NCBI GenBank assembly: GCA_041752395.1
Contig: JBGSWN010000215.1
Coordinates: forward strand, 1 to 64,000
DNA from: UBA6168 sp041752395
GTDB lineage: Bacteria > Bacteroidota > Bacteroidia > Chitinophagales > Saprospiraceae
Reading direction: 5' to 3'
Length of the DNA: 64,000 bases
Of the stretch, positions 1-8,575 are shown one piece after another (the first letter of the stretch is position 1; the number at the start of each line of letters is the position of its first letter). Made by a program: the position numbers and the translations under genes. The notes beneath the pieces are model-generated. The model ran no database searches. It worked only from the letters and a program-made list of their open reading frames with translations, and was not told the origin of the DNA.

Positions 1-479
1 TAGGCGGCGTAATAATTGGAGTCGTTGTAGGGGGTTCCGTTGGCGCCGCCGTCCCAAATCGGCTCGTACATGTTTTTGAACAAAGTGGATTGGATGCCTT
101 GGCAATACTGTGTCGGGTCACGGTGCGCATCGCTAGGAAAGCCAACAATGACGGTATGTTCGCCCATGCCCAGCTCGGCGTATTTTTCAAAAGTTGAAAG
201 GCTAGCGTCGTAGCCAGCCGTTTCCACGTAGCTTTCGAAAATGCCGGGGCGGAGGGATTTCACGCCAGCACCAAGCACGTTTCCACCGGAAGGAGCAGAT
301 CCGCCAGCAGCGAGCAACGCCAGTTGGGTTTCAGAAAATGAGGTGTATTGGCCAATATTGGCGGCAGGATGGAAACCGTAGGGATAGGGATTAACCTGGT
401 TGTTTGCCGTGAAATTGACCTGGGCTTGCAGGGTCAGCACAAACAGGTACGACAAGGTCAAAGCGTAAATTTTGGACAT
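1..479 (-). CDS. Secreted protein, 5' part only (runs off the left edge)
   Basis: The minus frame opens with ATG at 477-479 and stays open for about 159 codons to the window edge, so the C-terminus is missing. Residues 1-20 form a signal peptide (hydrophobic core followed by LQAQ), so the product is exported. The visible part reads like the start of a secreted Bacteroidota enzyme domain, with stretches such as GVKSLRPGIFESYVETAGY and MGEHTVIVGFPSDAHRD. These hint at a glycosidase-like fold, but I do not recognise the family. A TATCTTTG -7 box lies about 90 bp upstream of the start. A type IX sorting tail, if present, would lie outside the window. Confidence 0.75.
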   Translation of the reverse strand, partial: MSKIYALTLSYLFVLTLQAQVNFTANNQVNPYPYGFHPAANIGQYTSFSETQLALLAAGGSAPSGGNVLGAGVKSLRPGIFESYVETAGYDASLSTFEKYAELGMGEHTVIVGFPSDAHRDPTQYCQGIQSTLFKNMYEPIWDGGANGTPYNDSNYYAA

Positions 480-567
480 AGCGTTTGTTCAGTTTTTCGA
501 TTACCGCAAAGAAGGGGGAAGAATGTAAAAATGTGTTCAGATGTAAGCTAAGGGCGAGAGGAAAGGC

Positions 568-575
568 CAAAGATA
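568..575 (-). promoter_or_regulatory. Bacteroidota -7 box for the secreted-protein gene
   Basis: On the minus strand this reads TATCTTTG, an exact match to TAnnTTTG. The nearest upstream TTG (601-603) is 25 bp away, slightly longer than the usual 17-23, so only the -7 element is well supported. Confidence 0.45.
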
Positions 576-754
576 TAGGAATTATTTTGGAGAAAAAAAT
601 CAAAAATGGCTGGAAAAGTACAGTTTAAAAGTTTTTACCATAAAAATTAGCAAGTGATTGGACGGAGAAATGCATTGAATTTTGGTTCTGCAAATACTTG
701 ACTTTCAAGTGATTACAAAAAGAGGAGCTGAAATTCAGTTCCTCTTTTTTTTAA

Positions 755-2716
755 TTAGGCTTCGATTAAAGCCATCACCGCTAATATTCTTTCGTAAAGT
801 TCCAAGGGTTTGAAAGGCTTTGAGAGATAGTCGTTCATGCCAATTTCAAGACATTTTTCCTGTTCTTGTTTGGTAGAATTCGCCGTCAGGGCGATAATCG
901 GTACTTGACTGAATTCCCTTATCTTTTTGGCGGAATCAATGCCGTTCATAACAGGCATTTGAATGTCCATCAAAACCAAGTCATATTCTTTGTCCCGAAC
1001 AGCTTCGAACCCAATTTGGCCGTTATCCGCAATGTCCACCGACACAAAACTGGACCAAGTGGTGAGGACTTTTTTGGTTGCCAATTGATTGAGGAAATGG
1101 TCTTCGACTAACAAGATTTTCATCGGTGAAATTGGTGCTACCCCCGCTTTGAAGAGCACTTGTTTGGCTGGCCTTACTGGAATTTTCACCGAAATGACGG
1201 AGCCTTTTTCATCCAAATTGGCAAAATTGAGTGTGCCTTCCAGTGACTTGATAAGTTTCGTGGAAATGGCGACCCCCATGAGTCGCTTTGAAGCTGCTGC
1301 CTCTTTTTCATTTCCATCAAAGGCCTTTTTCATCAACTCCTCAGCGTTCGTCACTTCCTTCAATTCAGTGGCATTATAGCGTTTTTCACTGCTTTGGATA
1401 CTAATATTTAGCGCTAATTTATCATTTTGAATGTCGTTGCATGTAACACCCACGGTTATCAATTCACCCTCATTTCCTTGCCGCAGTGCATGTTCGATGA
1501 GGTTGTAGATAATCTGCGTAACCTTTCGAGGGTCAGCAGTTATTTTTTCAGGTAATTTTTTGTCTGGGGCAAATTTGACGGTCATCATTGCCGTATCTGC
1601 CTTGATTTTCACCACGTTCTCAGCTCCCTTCAAAAACTCAAGCAGTACAATGTCCTCCGCCTCATCCTTGACGTTTTCCGTAACCATCAAAGAGAAGTTC
1701 AACAGGTTGTTGACGGAGATGGAGAGGTCGTTGACGGAAGTTTTCAGGTCGGTAATGAGGAGGTCCTGTTGGTGGGAGGTCTCAGAATTGCCCAACAAGA
1801 ACATCAAATTGACGATGGAAGATAGCGGCGTGCGTATTTGAAAACCAAGGTCTGCCAGCACTTCTTCCTGGATTCGAGCGGTTTGATTGGAAATTGCTTT
1901 TTCCATGAGCAGCCGCTCCGATGTTTTGCGCTCTGTAATGTCTTGAATACTACCAACCAGCACTACCCTGTGGCCCGAATCCTCAATCTTGACCATCGCC
2001 TGCACCATGACATGCCGAACGATAGTACCCTCCAAAACGATTCGGTGCTCAATATTATGCACCGCTCCATCCTTCCCAGCTTCCTCAAAAAATGAACCTA
2101 CATTGCCGATATCCTCCTTCTGTACGTATCGCATATATTCAGAAAGCGCAGGGCTTAGGCTACCTTGTTGGATATTGAAAATATGAAAAACCTGCTCTGA
2201 CCATATCATTTCGTTGGTCACCACATCCATTTCCCAAGTACCGAACTGTGCAATTTTTTGAGTCTCAAGAAATCGTTTTTTGTGTGACTCAAAAGCCAGT
2301 GCAGAATCTTCCAGTTTACTCTGAACGGAAAAACGGTGCATTGAAAAGCGTGCAACCCGGCAAAGCGTTTTTGCATCGAAAGTTCCTTTCAACAGATAAT
2401 CCTGCACACCAGCTTTAACGCTTTGATTGATGATTATTTCGTTGTTGAGGTAGGTCACTACTACGACTGGAATGCTTGGGAAATGTTCTTTGAATTGTGA
2501 AATCGTCTTGAAACCGGAAACGTCGTCGAGTTGAATATCCAAAAAGACCATATCGATGGCCAACTGTTCCAATATTTTCTCGCCTTTTGCAAAGTTGGCA
2601 GCATGGTGAAAGTCAAATTTATAACCAATATCCTTGAGGTAAGCCTCCAGCAATTGCGCATCGTCTTCTGAGGTGTCAATGGAGAGGAAAGTTAATTTGA
2701 CTGGCTTGTTGCTCAT
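755..2716 (-). CDS. Receiver-PAS-(degenerate histidine kinase)-receiver hybrid protein
   Basis: The 653-residue protein has an N-terminal receiver domain (about 8-125, phosphoacceptor D60 in FLDIQLDD), a PAS/PAC region (about 150-270, ending in GSIQDITERK), a HisKA-like helical region (about 280-350), a degraded HATPase region (about 385-515) and an intact C-terminal receiver (532-653; D584, T611, K633). The H-box, normally SHEIRTPL, reads GFQIRTPL: F292 replaces the phosphorylated histidine. The N-box asparagine is also lost (NLIEHALRQ) and there is no DxGxG motif. It probably acts as a phospho-relay scaffold or pseudokinase rather than an autokinase. It lies 40 bp downstream of a response regulator gene on the same strand, so the two are probably co-transcribed. 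Confidence 0.85.
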   Translation of the reverse strand: MSNKPVKLTFLSIDTSEDDAQLLEAYLKDIGYKFDFHHAANFAKGEKILEQLAIDMVFLDIQLDDVSGFKTISQFKEHFPSIPVVVVTYLNNEIIINQSVKAGVQDYLLKGTFDAKTLCRVARFSMHRFSVQSKLEDSALAFESHKKRFLETQKIAQFGTWEMDVVTNEMIWSEQVFHIFNIQQGSLSPALSEYMRYVQKEDIGNVGSFFEEAGKDGAVHNIEHRIVLEGTIVRHVMVQAMVKIEDSGHRVVLVGSIQDITERKTSERLLMEKAISNQTARIQEEVLADLGFQIRTPLSSIVNLMFLLGNSETSHQQDLLITDLKTSVNDLSISVNNLLNFSLMVTENVKDEAEDIVLLEFLKGAENVVKIKADTAMMTVKFAPDKKLPEKITADPRKVTQIIYNLIEHALRQGNEGELITVGVTCNDIQNDKLALNISIQSSEKRYNATELKEVTNAEELMKKAFDGNEKEAAASKRLMGVAISTKLIKSLEGTLNFANLDEKGSVISVKIPVRPAKQVLFKAGVAPISPMKILLVEDHFLNQLATKKVLTTWSSFVSVDIADNGQIGFEAVRDKEYDLVLMDIQMPVMNGIDSAKKIREFSQVPIIALTANSTKQEQEKCLEIGMNDYLSKPFKPLELYERILAVMALIEA

Positions 2717-2756
2717 TAATTTGGCGTTTTCAAAATCTGTTTAATTAATAAAAAAA

Positions 2757-3200
2757 TCAATGAATCATTGATGGTAAAATGGCCGTGTTGAGCCAGAAGT
2801 CTTCAATTTTCTTGATGATTTCAAAGAAATTGTCAAAGTCAACTGGCTTGTTTATATAACAGTTGACATGAAGGTCATAACTATGAAGTACGTCTTGTTC
2901 CGCATTTGAAGTGGTAAGAATTACGACCGGAATGCTCCGTAGTAGTGGATCGCCTTTTATTTCACCCAGCACTTCTCTCCCATCTTTTTTAGGAAGGTTC
3001 AAGTCAAGCAATATAAGGTCTGGACGGTTGGAAAATTGGTAGGGAGCCTCTTTATGAAGAAAATTAATTGCCTCAAGGCCATCCATCACCACATCCAGCT
3101 GTACCTCAAGTTGACCTTCCTTGAAAGCCTCTTGTGCAAGCCTAACGTCGCCTGGATTGTCCTCTATCAGTAATATATTCAAGGGTCTAGTCTTTCTCAT
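2757..3200 (-). CDS. Single-domain response regulator, Rcp1-like
   Basis: The 147-residue protein is a lone receiver domain with all core residues: E13/D14 acid pair, D66 phosphoacceptor in LILLDLNLP, T96/T97 and K118 in INKP. The spacing, with an extended loop before D66 and a C-terminal FWL motif, matches the Rcp1-type regulators that partner phytochrome-like and other hybrid kinases. No output domain is present, so it should act by protein contact or phosphotransfer. It is first in a two-gene unit; the pseudokinase hybrid follows after 40 bp. Because the downstream protein lacks a catalytic histidine, phosphate probably comes from a kinase encoded elsewhere. Confidence 0.9.
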   Translation of the reverse strand: MRKTRPLNILLIEDNPGDVRLAQEAFKEGQLEVQLDVVMDGLEAINFLHKEAPYQFSNRPDLILLDLNLPKKDGREVLGEIKGDPLLRSIPVVILTTSNAEQDVLHSYDLHVNCYINKPVDFDNFFEIIKKIEDFWLNTAILPSMIH

Positions 3201-3401
3201 TTAAGTTATTTAAGCATATTTGTTGTCTGGCCAGCGTGAAAGTCAGTGGATGTAATTCCTGATGGCCTCCAAAGAAAATTCCAGCAATTATTTTTGAGAA
3301 AATTCATTGCAGCTGATAGCCGAAAAAGGGGGGATGGAAGCAGAATTGAAAAGCAGGGTTATTTTTGCCCAAGATTCAAAATCATTTTTCCAAATTTAAA
3401 C

Positions 3402-4376
3402 ATGCAAAATTTAAACCAATTTCAGGAAGCCTTCGAATTGTACTTGCACAGCAATCGTTTTGAAAACAAGCCACAGGAGCTTTATGAGCCTGCCAATTAT
3501 ATTCTTTCCCTAGGCGGAAAAAGGCTTCGTCCAGCCACCCTCTTGGCCAGCTATTACTTGTTTGAGGATGAAGTGAGGCGGTCGTTGCCCGCCGCAATGG
3601 CGGTGGAAGTCTTTCACAATTTCTCTTTGGTGCATGACGACATCATGGACGCAGCGCCCCTGCGCCGAGGTCAACCAACTATCCATCAAAAATTTGGCCT
3701 GAATGCAGGAATTCTTTCCGGTGATGCGATGCTGGTTTTGGCCTTTGACTTTCTGCTAAAAACAGAATCAGACAGACTTGTTGACCTAATCAAGATTTTC
3801 ACAAAAATGGCAGTGGAAGTTTGCGAGGGTCAACAAATGGACATGAATTTTGAAACACAAAAGGACGTAAGCATTCAGGAATACCTGAGAATGATTGAAT
3901 TGAAAACTGCTGTACTCGTCGGTAGCTCCTTTCAGTTGGGTGCCTTGATTGGAGGTGCATCAAAGGAGGATGCCCAATTGCTTTACGATTTCGGACGTAA
4001 CCTAGGAATTGCTTTCCAATTGCAGGACGACCTGCTCGATGCCTTCGGCGACCCTAAAAAATTTGGAAAAAAACCGGGGGGAGACATCATCCAAAAGAAA
4101 AAGACATATTTATACCTTAAAACTTTGGAAATGGCCCCAAAAGAAACCGCTATCCGTTTTGAGGAAATTTACAATACTGACAATGCAGATGAAGCAACTA
4201 AGATTGCTCAGGTTCTTAGCCTTTTTGAAGAATTCGATATTAGAAATTTAACGGAAAGAAAAAAAGAAGATTACTGGCAAGAATCCCTGCAATCGCTGAG
4301 AAGTGTTAGCGCACCCGAAAGTCGAAAATTACTGCTTGAGAATTTCGCTGTTGCACTCATGAACAGGGAATTTTAA
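3402..4376 (+). CDS. Polyprenyl (short-chain, FPP/GGPP-type) diphosphate synthase
   Basis: The enzyme condenses isopentenyl diphosphate with allylic diphosphates to build isoprenoid chains for quinones, carotenoids or lipid carriers. The 324-residue protein has GGKRLRP at 38-44, the first aspartate-rich motif DDIMD at 79-83 followed by LRRGQPT, and the second in QLQDDLLDAFGD followed by GKKPGGDI. F74, five residues before the first motif, is a bulky residue of the kind that limits chain length, which favours a short product. An ATG at 3246 would add 52 residues, but that extension is basic, unlike the family, and covers the likely promoter region. The ATG at 3402 puts the conserved start in the right place. 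Confidence 0.9.
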   Translation: MQNLNQFQEAFELYLHSNRFENKPQELYEPANYILSLGGKRLRPATLLASYYLFEDEVRRSLPAAMAVEVFHNFSLVHDDIMDAAPLRRGQPTIHQKFGLNAGILSGDAMLVLAFDFLLKTESDRLVDLIKIFTKMAVEVCEGQQMDMNFETQKDVSIQEYLRMIELKTAVLVGSSFQLGALIGGASKEDAQLLYDFGRNLGIAFQLQDDLLDAFGDPKKFGKKPGGDIIQKKKTYLYLKTLEMAPKETAIRFEEIYNTDNADEATKIAQVLSLFEEFDIRNLTERKKEDYWQESLQSLRSVSAPESRKLLLENFAVALMNREF

Positions 4377-4770
4377 AATGAAAAAGGAGCAACCACAAAG
4401 GCGGTTACCCCTCACACTATGAAACACTATTTCTTTCAGGTAAAATGGGCAAACTTAAGTTCTAGGAACAAAGTAGTTTAAAATACAGAATTTAGGATGT
4501 TAGGTGGTAAGTATCAGCTAAACTGGCGGTGCAAATCTAATTTGTTGTGCTAATTTTACAAAGCAAAATCTAAGAAATTAGAAAATACTTAACAAAATCG
4601 CCCCTTTGTCTGAAAAAAACTTCCATGAAATAGTAATCGAAATAAATTATCATCAAAAAAACAAGATGCACAACCTACTGTAAATCAATTTTTTTAAAAA
4701 AAGAACGAATGTTTAATCATAACTTTTAACTGTATATTTCAAAACAACAAATTCAAAATAAATTAAATCT
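4377..4770. other. 394-bp AT-rich gap, no gene seen
   Basis: The gap separates the prenyl synthase and the M28 peptidase gene. It is strongly AT-rich, with A- and T-tracts around 4680-4720. I see no convincing reading frame, hairpin terminator or exact TAnnTTTG box. TATATTTC near 4733-4740 is a near match that could be the -7 element of the peptidase gene. Confidence 0.4.
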
Positions 4771-6009
4771 ATGACAATCAATTTCAAGAATAGTTTCGCT
4801 TCAGTCCTACTTTGTTTTGCTTTTTTCCACCTAACCAGCCAAAATGCACCGCTTGAGATTCAAAAAATTCAAGTTGATGTGGTCTATTTAGCCTCCAATT
4901 TACTGGAGGGACGTGAGGCTGGAAAGCCTGGTAGCGAGCTTGCTGCGCAATACATTGCATCTAGGTTTGAGCAAATCGGCCTTGAACCCAAAGGGCTTGG
5001 AGGCTCCTGGTTTCAACCATTTGAATTTAATTACAACGCCAACCCCCACGAGAAAACAGGTGGCGAGCCCCGCATCAGCAAGAATATCGTGGGGTACATT
5101 GACAACAAAGCAGCTAATACAGTTGTGATAGGTGCACATTATGACCATTTGGGCATGGGGATGCCTGGCGCTTCTTTGTATGTTGGCGACCCAGCCGTTC
5201 ACAATGGCGCAGATGACAATGCCAGTGGGGTAGCTTCTCTGCTTTTTTTGGCAGAGTACTTAAAAAATTCCAACTTGAAAGGCAATAACTACCTTTTCCT
5301 TGCCTTTTCAGCAGAGGAACTAGGTCTTGTTGGCTCCAAAAAATTTGTTGAAACCCCAAGTTTGAGCTTAGACAATGTCAATTACATGCTCAATATGGAC
5401 ATGGTTGGCCGTCTAAATGAAGAAAAAGTCTTGGCCATCAATGGTGCGGGCACGTCACCAATTTGGAAGGATGAACTTGCTAAAATCAAAGTAGGAGGCA
5501 TCAAAGTCAAGACAACTGACAGTGGTATTGGACCTTCTGACCACACCTCTTTTTACCTAAAAGATTTACCAGTTCTGCATTTTTTCACTGGCCAGCACAC
5601 AGACTACCACAAACCATCCGATGATAGCGAACTTGTCAATTATCAGGGAATCTATGATGTTTCAATGTTCATCGCCACCTTGGTCAACGACCTGAATGAT
5701 TCGGGGAAACTTGAATTCACTAAAACCAAAGACGAGTCGCAGCAAGCTGCCAGCTTCAAAGTGACGCTCGGCGTAATGCCCGACTATGTCTTTGAAGGTG
5801 AAGGTATGAGGATTGATGCCGTGATGGACGATAAGCCAGCGATTAAGGCTGGCTTGGAGAAAGGTGATATTGTCATCCAAATTGGGGATGTGCAAGTCAA
5901 AACCATCTATGATTACATGGATGGCCTGGCAAAATTCAAGAAAGGTGACAAGGCAAAAGTGAAGGTGAAACGCAAGGATACTATTGTAGAAAAAGAGGTG
6001 GAGTTTTAA
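4771..6009 (+). CDS. Secreted M28-family zinc aminopeptidase with C-terminal PDZ domain
   Basis: The 412-residue protein starts with a signal peptide (to about residue 24, LTSQN), so it acts outside the cytoplasm. The M28 domain carries the expected two-zinc ligands: H123 in GAHYDHLG, the bridging aspartate in NGADDNASG (148/149), catalytic E182 in SAEELG, D210 in LNMDMVGR and H280 in HTDYHKPSDD. After about residue 335 a PDZ domain follows (AVMDDKPAIKAGLEKGD), typical of Bacteroidota M28/PDZ fusions and probably used to hold substrates or partners. A strong intrinsic terminator lies 36 bp after the stop, so this is probably a single-gene transcript. The substrate peptide class cannot be told from sequence. 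Confidence 0.93.
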   Translation: MTINFKNSFASVLLCFAFFHLTSQNAPLEIQKIQVDVVYLASNLLEGREAGKPGSELAAQYIASRFEQIGLEPKGLGGSWFQPFEFNYNANPHEKTGGEPRISKNIVGYIDNKAANTVVIGAHYDHLGMGMPGASLYVGDPAVHNGADDNASGVASLLFLAEYLKNSNLKGNNYLFLAFSAEELGLVGSKKFVETPSLSLDNVNYMLNMDMVGRLNEEKVLAINGAGTSPIWKDELAKIKVGGIKVKTTDSGIGPSDHTSFYLKDLPVLHFFTGQHTDYHKPSDDSELVNYQGIYDVSMFIATLVNDLNDSGKLEFTKTKDESQQAASFKVTLGVMPDYVFEGEGMRIDAVMDDKPAIKAGLEKGDIVIQIGDVQVKTIYDYMDGLAKFKKGDKAKVKVKRKDTIVEKEVEF

Positions 6010-6044
6010 CCTAAATTCTTCAGCGTAAATTATAAAAAAGCCGG

Positions 6045-6084
6045 AAAGCCCTGAATGAGCAAAGTTTCATTCAGGGCTTTTTTT
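6045..6084 (+). terminator. Intrinsic terminator of the M28 peptidase gene
   Basis: A perfect 14-bp stem (AAAGCCCTGAATGA at 6045-6058 with its complement at 6067-6080) closes an 8-nt loop and runs into a T-tract. Confidence 0.9.
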
Positions 6085-6129
6085 AGCCTTGATTTCCGCA
6101 ATAGGATGATTGATAGCAATGATTTGAAC

Positions 6130-6201
6130 CTATTCAGCTCCACCGATTGCCATCTTTGCAACGCAGCCAAAAAGGATGAGAATGCCGAATAATGCAAGCA
6201 T
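6130..6201 (-). CDS. Candidate 23-residue hydrophobic small protein
   Basis: In the 380-bp gap before the CapA gene, a minus-strand ATG (6199-6201) opens 23 codons encoding a peptide that is hydrophobic for its first 15 residues (MLALFGILILFGC) and ends AIGGAE. It could be a single-pass membrane micro-protein, or a lipoprotein-like peptide, since LFGC resembles a weak lipobox. The leader is A-rich (AAAACAAAAACTACAAACT), as is usual for this phylum. Nothing else in 6085-6392 looks coding. A peptide this short can arise by chance, so support is limited to composition and leader. Confidence 0.35.
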   Translation of the reverse strand: MLALFGILILFGCVAKMAIGGAE

Positions 6202-6392
6202 AGTTTGTAGTTTTTGTTTTAACAAATCGAAGTCGTAGTTTATTGCCGATAGGAAAAAGTCAAGGGGAAAAGAAGCCTGAACATTGTCAAAAGCAGGCTG
6301 AACGGGGAATTAAAGTTTAGGATAAGGAAAAAAGCAGGCCAATTTTATCTAAAAGCGGCTGGTGAGTAGTTTTGCAATGGCATTCCTAAAGG

Positions 6393-7463
6393 TTAACGCT
6401 TCGTAATTACACCATTTGAAGAAATTTCAAGCCCTGAATCCGGGAAGTCGGCTTTGGTGAGTTCTTTGATTTTAGCAATTACCCTTTTTTGAGGGTCAAT
6501 TTTCGGCCCGTGTGTTTTCTGCTGATAAATGGGAGTGATTTCACCCTTTTGAAACTCCCCTTTTTCATTGGTAAAAACCTTGATAATTGGTGCAAACCCA
6601 GCCGGACCATTCAGGCTGAACCGACCATAGGTGCAAAAATTGCCAAGGCTGTAAGCAATAAATCGGCCTTTGTAAAGCTCCACGGCACGGGTTACATGCG
6701 GCCCGTGTCCTAATACCACATCAGCGCCAGCGTCAATCACTGCATGGGCAAATTTATTGACATTACCCCTGTCCTCCCCAACATACTCCTCGGGTTCCTT
6801 CGTAACATGTTGATGATCAGCGCCTTCTGCTCCACCATGAAACGATACAATGATAATGTCGCAAGTTTTTTCGAGCGATGCTACAATTGCTTTTGCCCGT
6901 TCAATTTTTCGAATATCGCAAGTACCTGAATTTGGAGCAAAGGCGCAAAACCCGAACTTCAAACCATTTCGTTCAAAAATCGCAGTTTCATCGGTTCCTT
7001 CCAACCCAGCAAATGCTATCCCAGCATTTTTTAAGACCGCTTTGGAGCCTTTTCTTCCCGCTGGCCCGAAATCCCCCGAGTGATTATTTGCAATGCTCAA
7101 GACATCAAAACCTGCATCGCTAAAGTGCCTGATGTAACTGGCTGGCGACCTGAAAACATAGCATTTTGAAGAGTCATTGCAGGTTTTTGGCGTTCCCTCA
7201 CCGTCGAACATGGCGCCCTCCATGTTCCCAAAAGTTACGTCGGCGTTCTTCAGTACCTCTCGAACATCTTTCAAAAGGTCCAAACCACCGTTGGAAGGCA
7301 AGTATGACTTTGATGGATAATTGGTGCCGAGCATCATATCTCCCACACCTATTATACTGACCGTCTTAGTCTCTTGACAAATAGCATGAAATGGCAAGGA
7401 AAATAGTATCGCAAAAAAAAGACTCCCTGCTCGGGAGTCTTTTTTTAAAGTTGGTAAAAACAT
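6393..7463 (-). CDS. CapA-family (poly-gamma-glutamate capsule/metallophosphatase-like) secreted protein
   Basis: The protein belongs to the CapA/PgsA family with a calcineurin-like metallophosphatase core: GVGDMMLGTN near the N-terminus, GNMEGA, ANNHSGDFG, SFHGGAEG and GHGPHVTRA followed by YSLGNF. The family is linked to poly-gamma-glutamate or other capsule metabolism; the substrate here is unknown. Starting at ATG 7463 gives 356 residues with a signal peptide (FFAILFSLPFHAICQ). An upstream ATG at 7517 would add 18 polar residues and a poorer signal. A perfect terminator-like hairpin lies inside the signal-peptide codons (7414-7446). The M23 peptidase gene ends 74 bp upstream on the same strand. 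Confidence 0.85.
   Translation of the reverse strand: MFLPTLKKDSRAGSLFFAILFSLPFHAICQETKTVSIIGVGDMMLGTNYPSKSYLPSNGGLDLLKDVREVLKNADVTFGNMEGAMFDGEGTPKTCNDSSKCYVFRSPASYIRHFSDAGFDVLSIANNHSGDFGPAGRKGSKAVLKNAGIAFAGLEGTDETAIFERNGLKFGFCAFAPNSGTCDIRKIERAKAIVASLEKTCDIIIVSFHGGAEGADHQHVTKEPEEYVGEDRGNVNKFAHAVIDAGADVVLGHGPHVTRAVELYKGRFIAYSLGNFCTYGRFSLNGPAGFAPIIKVFTNEKGEFQKGEITPIYQQKTHGPKIDPQKRVIAKIKELTKADFPDSGLEISSNGVITKR
7414..7446. terminator. Terminator-like hairpin inside the CapA signal-peptide codons
   Basis: A perfect 14-bp stem (seven A:T pairs plus GACTCCC/GGGAGTC) with a 5-nt loop has a T-run on either strand. It sits 92-124 bp downstream of the M23 peptidase stop and overlaps CapA codons about 6-16. 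It may end or attenuate M23 transcription before CapA. Confidence 0.7.
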
Positions 7464-7537
7464 AAAATCACTTTGATGGCGATGTTTAAACTGGTCTTTA
7501 GTTTTGTTTGCTATCAATAAAAGGTGTTCTTCTAAAA

Positions 7538-8518
7538 TTAATCGAAAGATTGATTGTCCAATTCAGACAATTTGACCATTTCTTGGTATTGGGTTGGCGT
7601 AAGACCATCCAAAACGTAATTAATTGGATTGACTGGTGTGCCTTTATAGTGAACTTCGTAATGGCAGTGCGGCCCTGTTGAGCTTCCGGTGCTGCCTACT
7701 TTGCCAATGGTCTGTCCTTTCTTTATTTTTTGACCTTGTTTTACATCAACACTCAACATGTGACCATACAAGGTTTCATAGCTGTACCCATGATTGATGA
7801 CCACATGGAGTCCGTAACCGCCATTTCTTTCTACTTTCACAATCACACCATCACCAGTTGCTTGGATTGGCGTCCCTTGCGGAGCAGAAAAATCCAACCC
7901 TTCGTGCATTTTTCTGATTTTGTGGATAGGGTGAAGACGGTATCCAAAGCCCGACAACAATTCGATGCGGTTGTTCAGTTTGTCCACCCTCACCGGCTTG
8001 ATACTCGGAATTGAAGCGAGCATAACTTCTTTGCCCTTGGCCATTTTTTCAATCTCGTCAAACGATTTGGACTGAATGACCATCTGCCATTTCAGTTTGT
8101 CAACTTTTTGCTGGAGCTGGGCCATCAAATCACCTGAGCGACTAAAGTTTTGAAGTTCGGCATATTTCTCAGAACCTCCAGTACCACCTTCCCAAACGTT
8201 TTCATCAATCGGGTCCATTTCTAGCACCATTCGATGAATGCGACGGTCACGATCCTGAATATTGCCAAGCGTTTTTGACACCAAATCAAAGTCACTTTGA
8301 ACAATGTTCAATTCACTTTTAAGCTGGTCTATTTCTTTGATTAAAACTTCCTCTTGAGGGGAAGGAAAGAAACGCATCGCTACAAGGGTGAGCAGGACGG
8401 TGGACACAAGAATGGCAGAGGCAATCCCAAAGATTTTTTTCAACCGCTCTTGAACCGATAGCCTGATTTTTTCGAACTGTAGTGTTTGTTTGTTGTAGAA
8501 GAATTTTTCTCGTCTCAT
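7538..8518 (-). CDS. M23-family peptidoglycan peptidase, membrane anchored
   Basis: The 326-residue protein begins with a Bacteroidota-typical basic N-terminus (MRREKFFYNKQTLQFEKI), then one transmembrane helix (about 33-52, FGIASAILVSTVLLTLVAM), a coiled-coil segment (KEIDQLKSELNIVQ onward) and a C-terminal lysostaphin-like M23 domain. The zinc and catalytic motifs are visible: HEGLDFSAPQGTPI, LYGHM and HCHYEVHYKGTPVNP. It should cleave peptidoglycan cross-links in the periplasm. An ATG at 8575 exists, but that stretch contains a good promoter (TTG, 21 bp, TAGGTTTT) and does not match family starts, so 8518 is chosen. Confidence 0.92.
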   Translation of the reverse strand: MRREKFFYNKQTLQFEKIRLSVQERLKKIFGIASAILVSTVLLTLVAMRFFPSPQEEVLIKEIDQLKSELNIVQSDFDLVSKTLGNIQDRDRRIHRMVLEMDPIDENVWEGGTGGSEKYAELQNFSRSGDLMAQLQQKVDKLKWQMVIQSKSFDEIEKMAKGKEVMLASIPSIKPVRVDKLNNRIELLSGFGYRLHPIHKIRKMHEGLDFSAPQGTPIQATGDGVIVKVERNGGYGLHVVINHGYSYETLYGHMLSVDVKQGQKIKKGQTIGKVGSTGSSTGPHCHYEVHYKGTPVNPINYVLDGLTPTQYQEMVKLSELDNQSFD

Positions 8519-8539
8519 ACTTGTTCTGTTGTGAAGCCA

Positions 8540-8571
8540 AAAACCTAACTTTGCGGCCTTAATTTTTTCAA
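8540..8571 (-). promoter_or_regulatory. Promoter of the M23 peptidase gene
   Basis: On the minus strand there is TTG (8569-8571), a 21-bp spacer and TAGGTTTT (8540-8547), close to the TTG-N17-23-TAnnTTTG consensus. The ATG follows 21 bp after the -7 box, giving a short leader. Confidence 0.5.
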
Positions 8572-8575
8572 CCAC

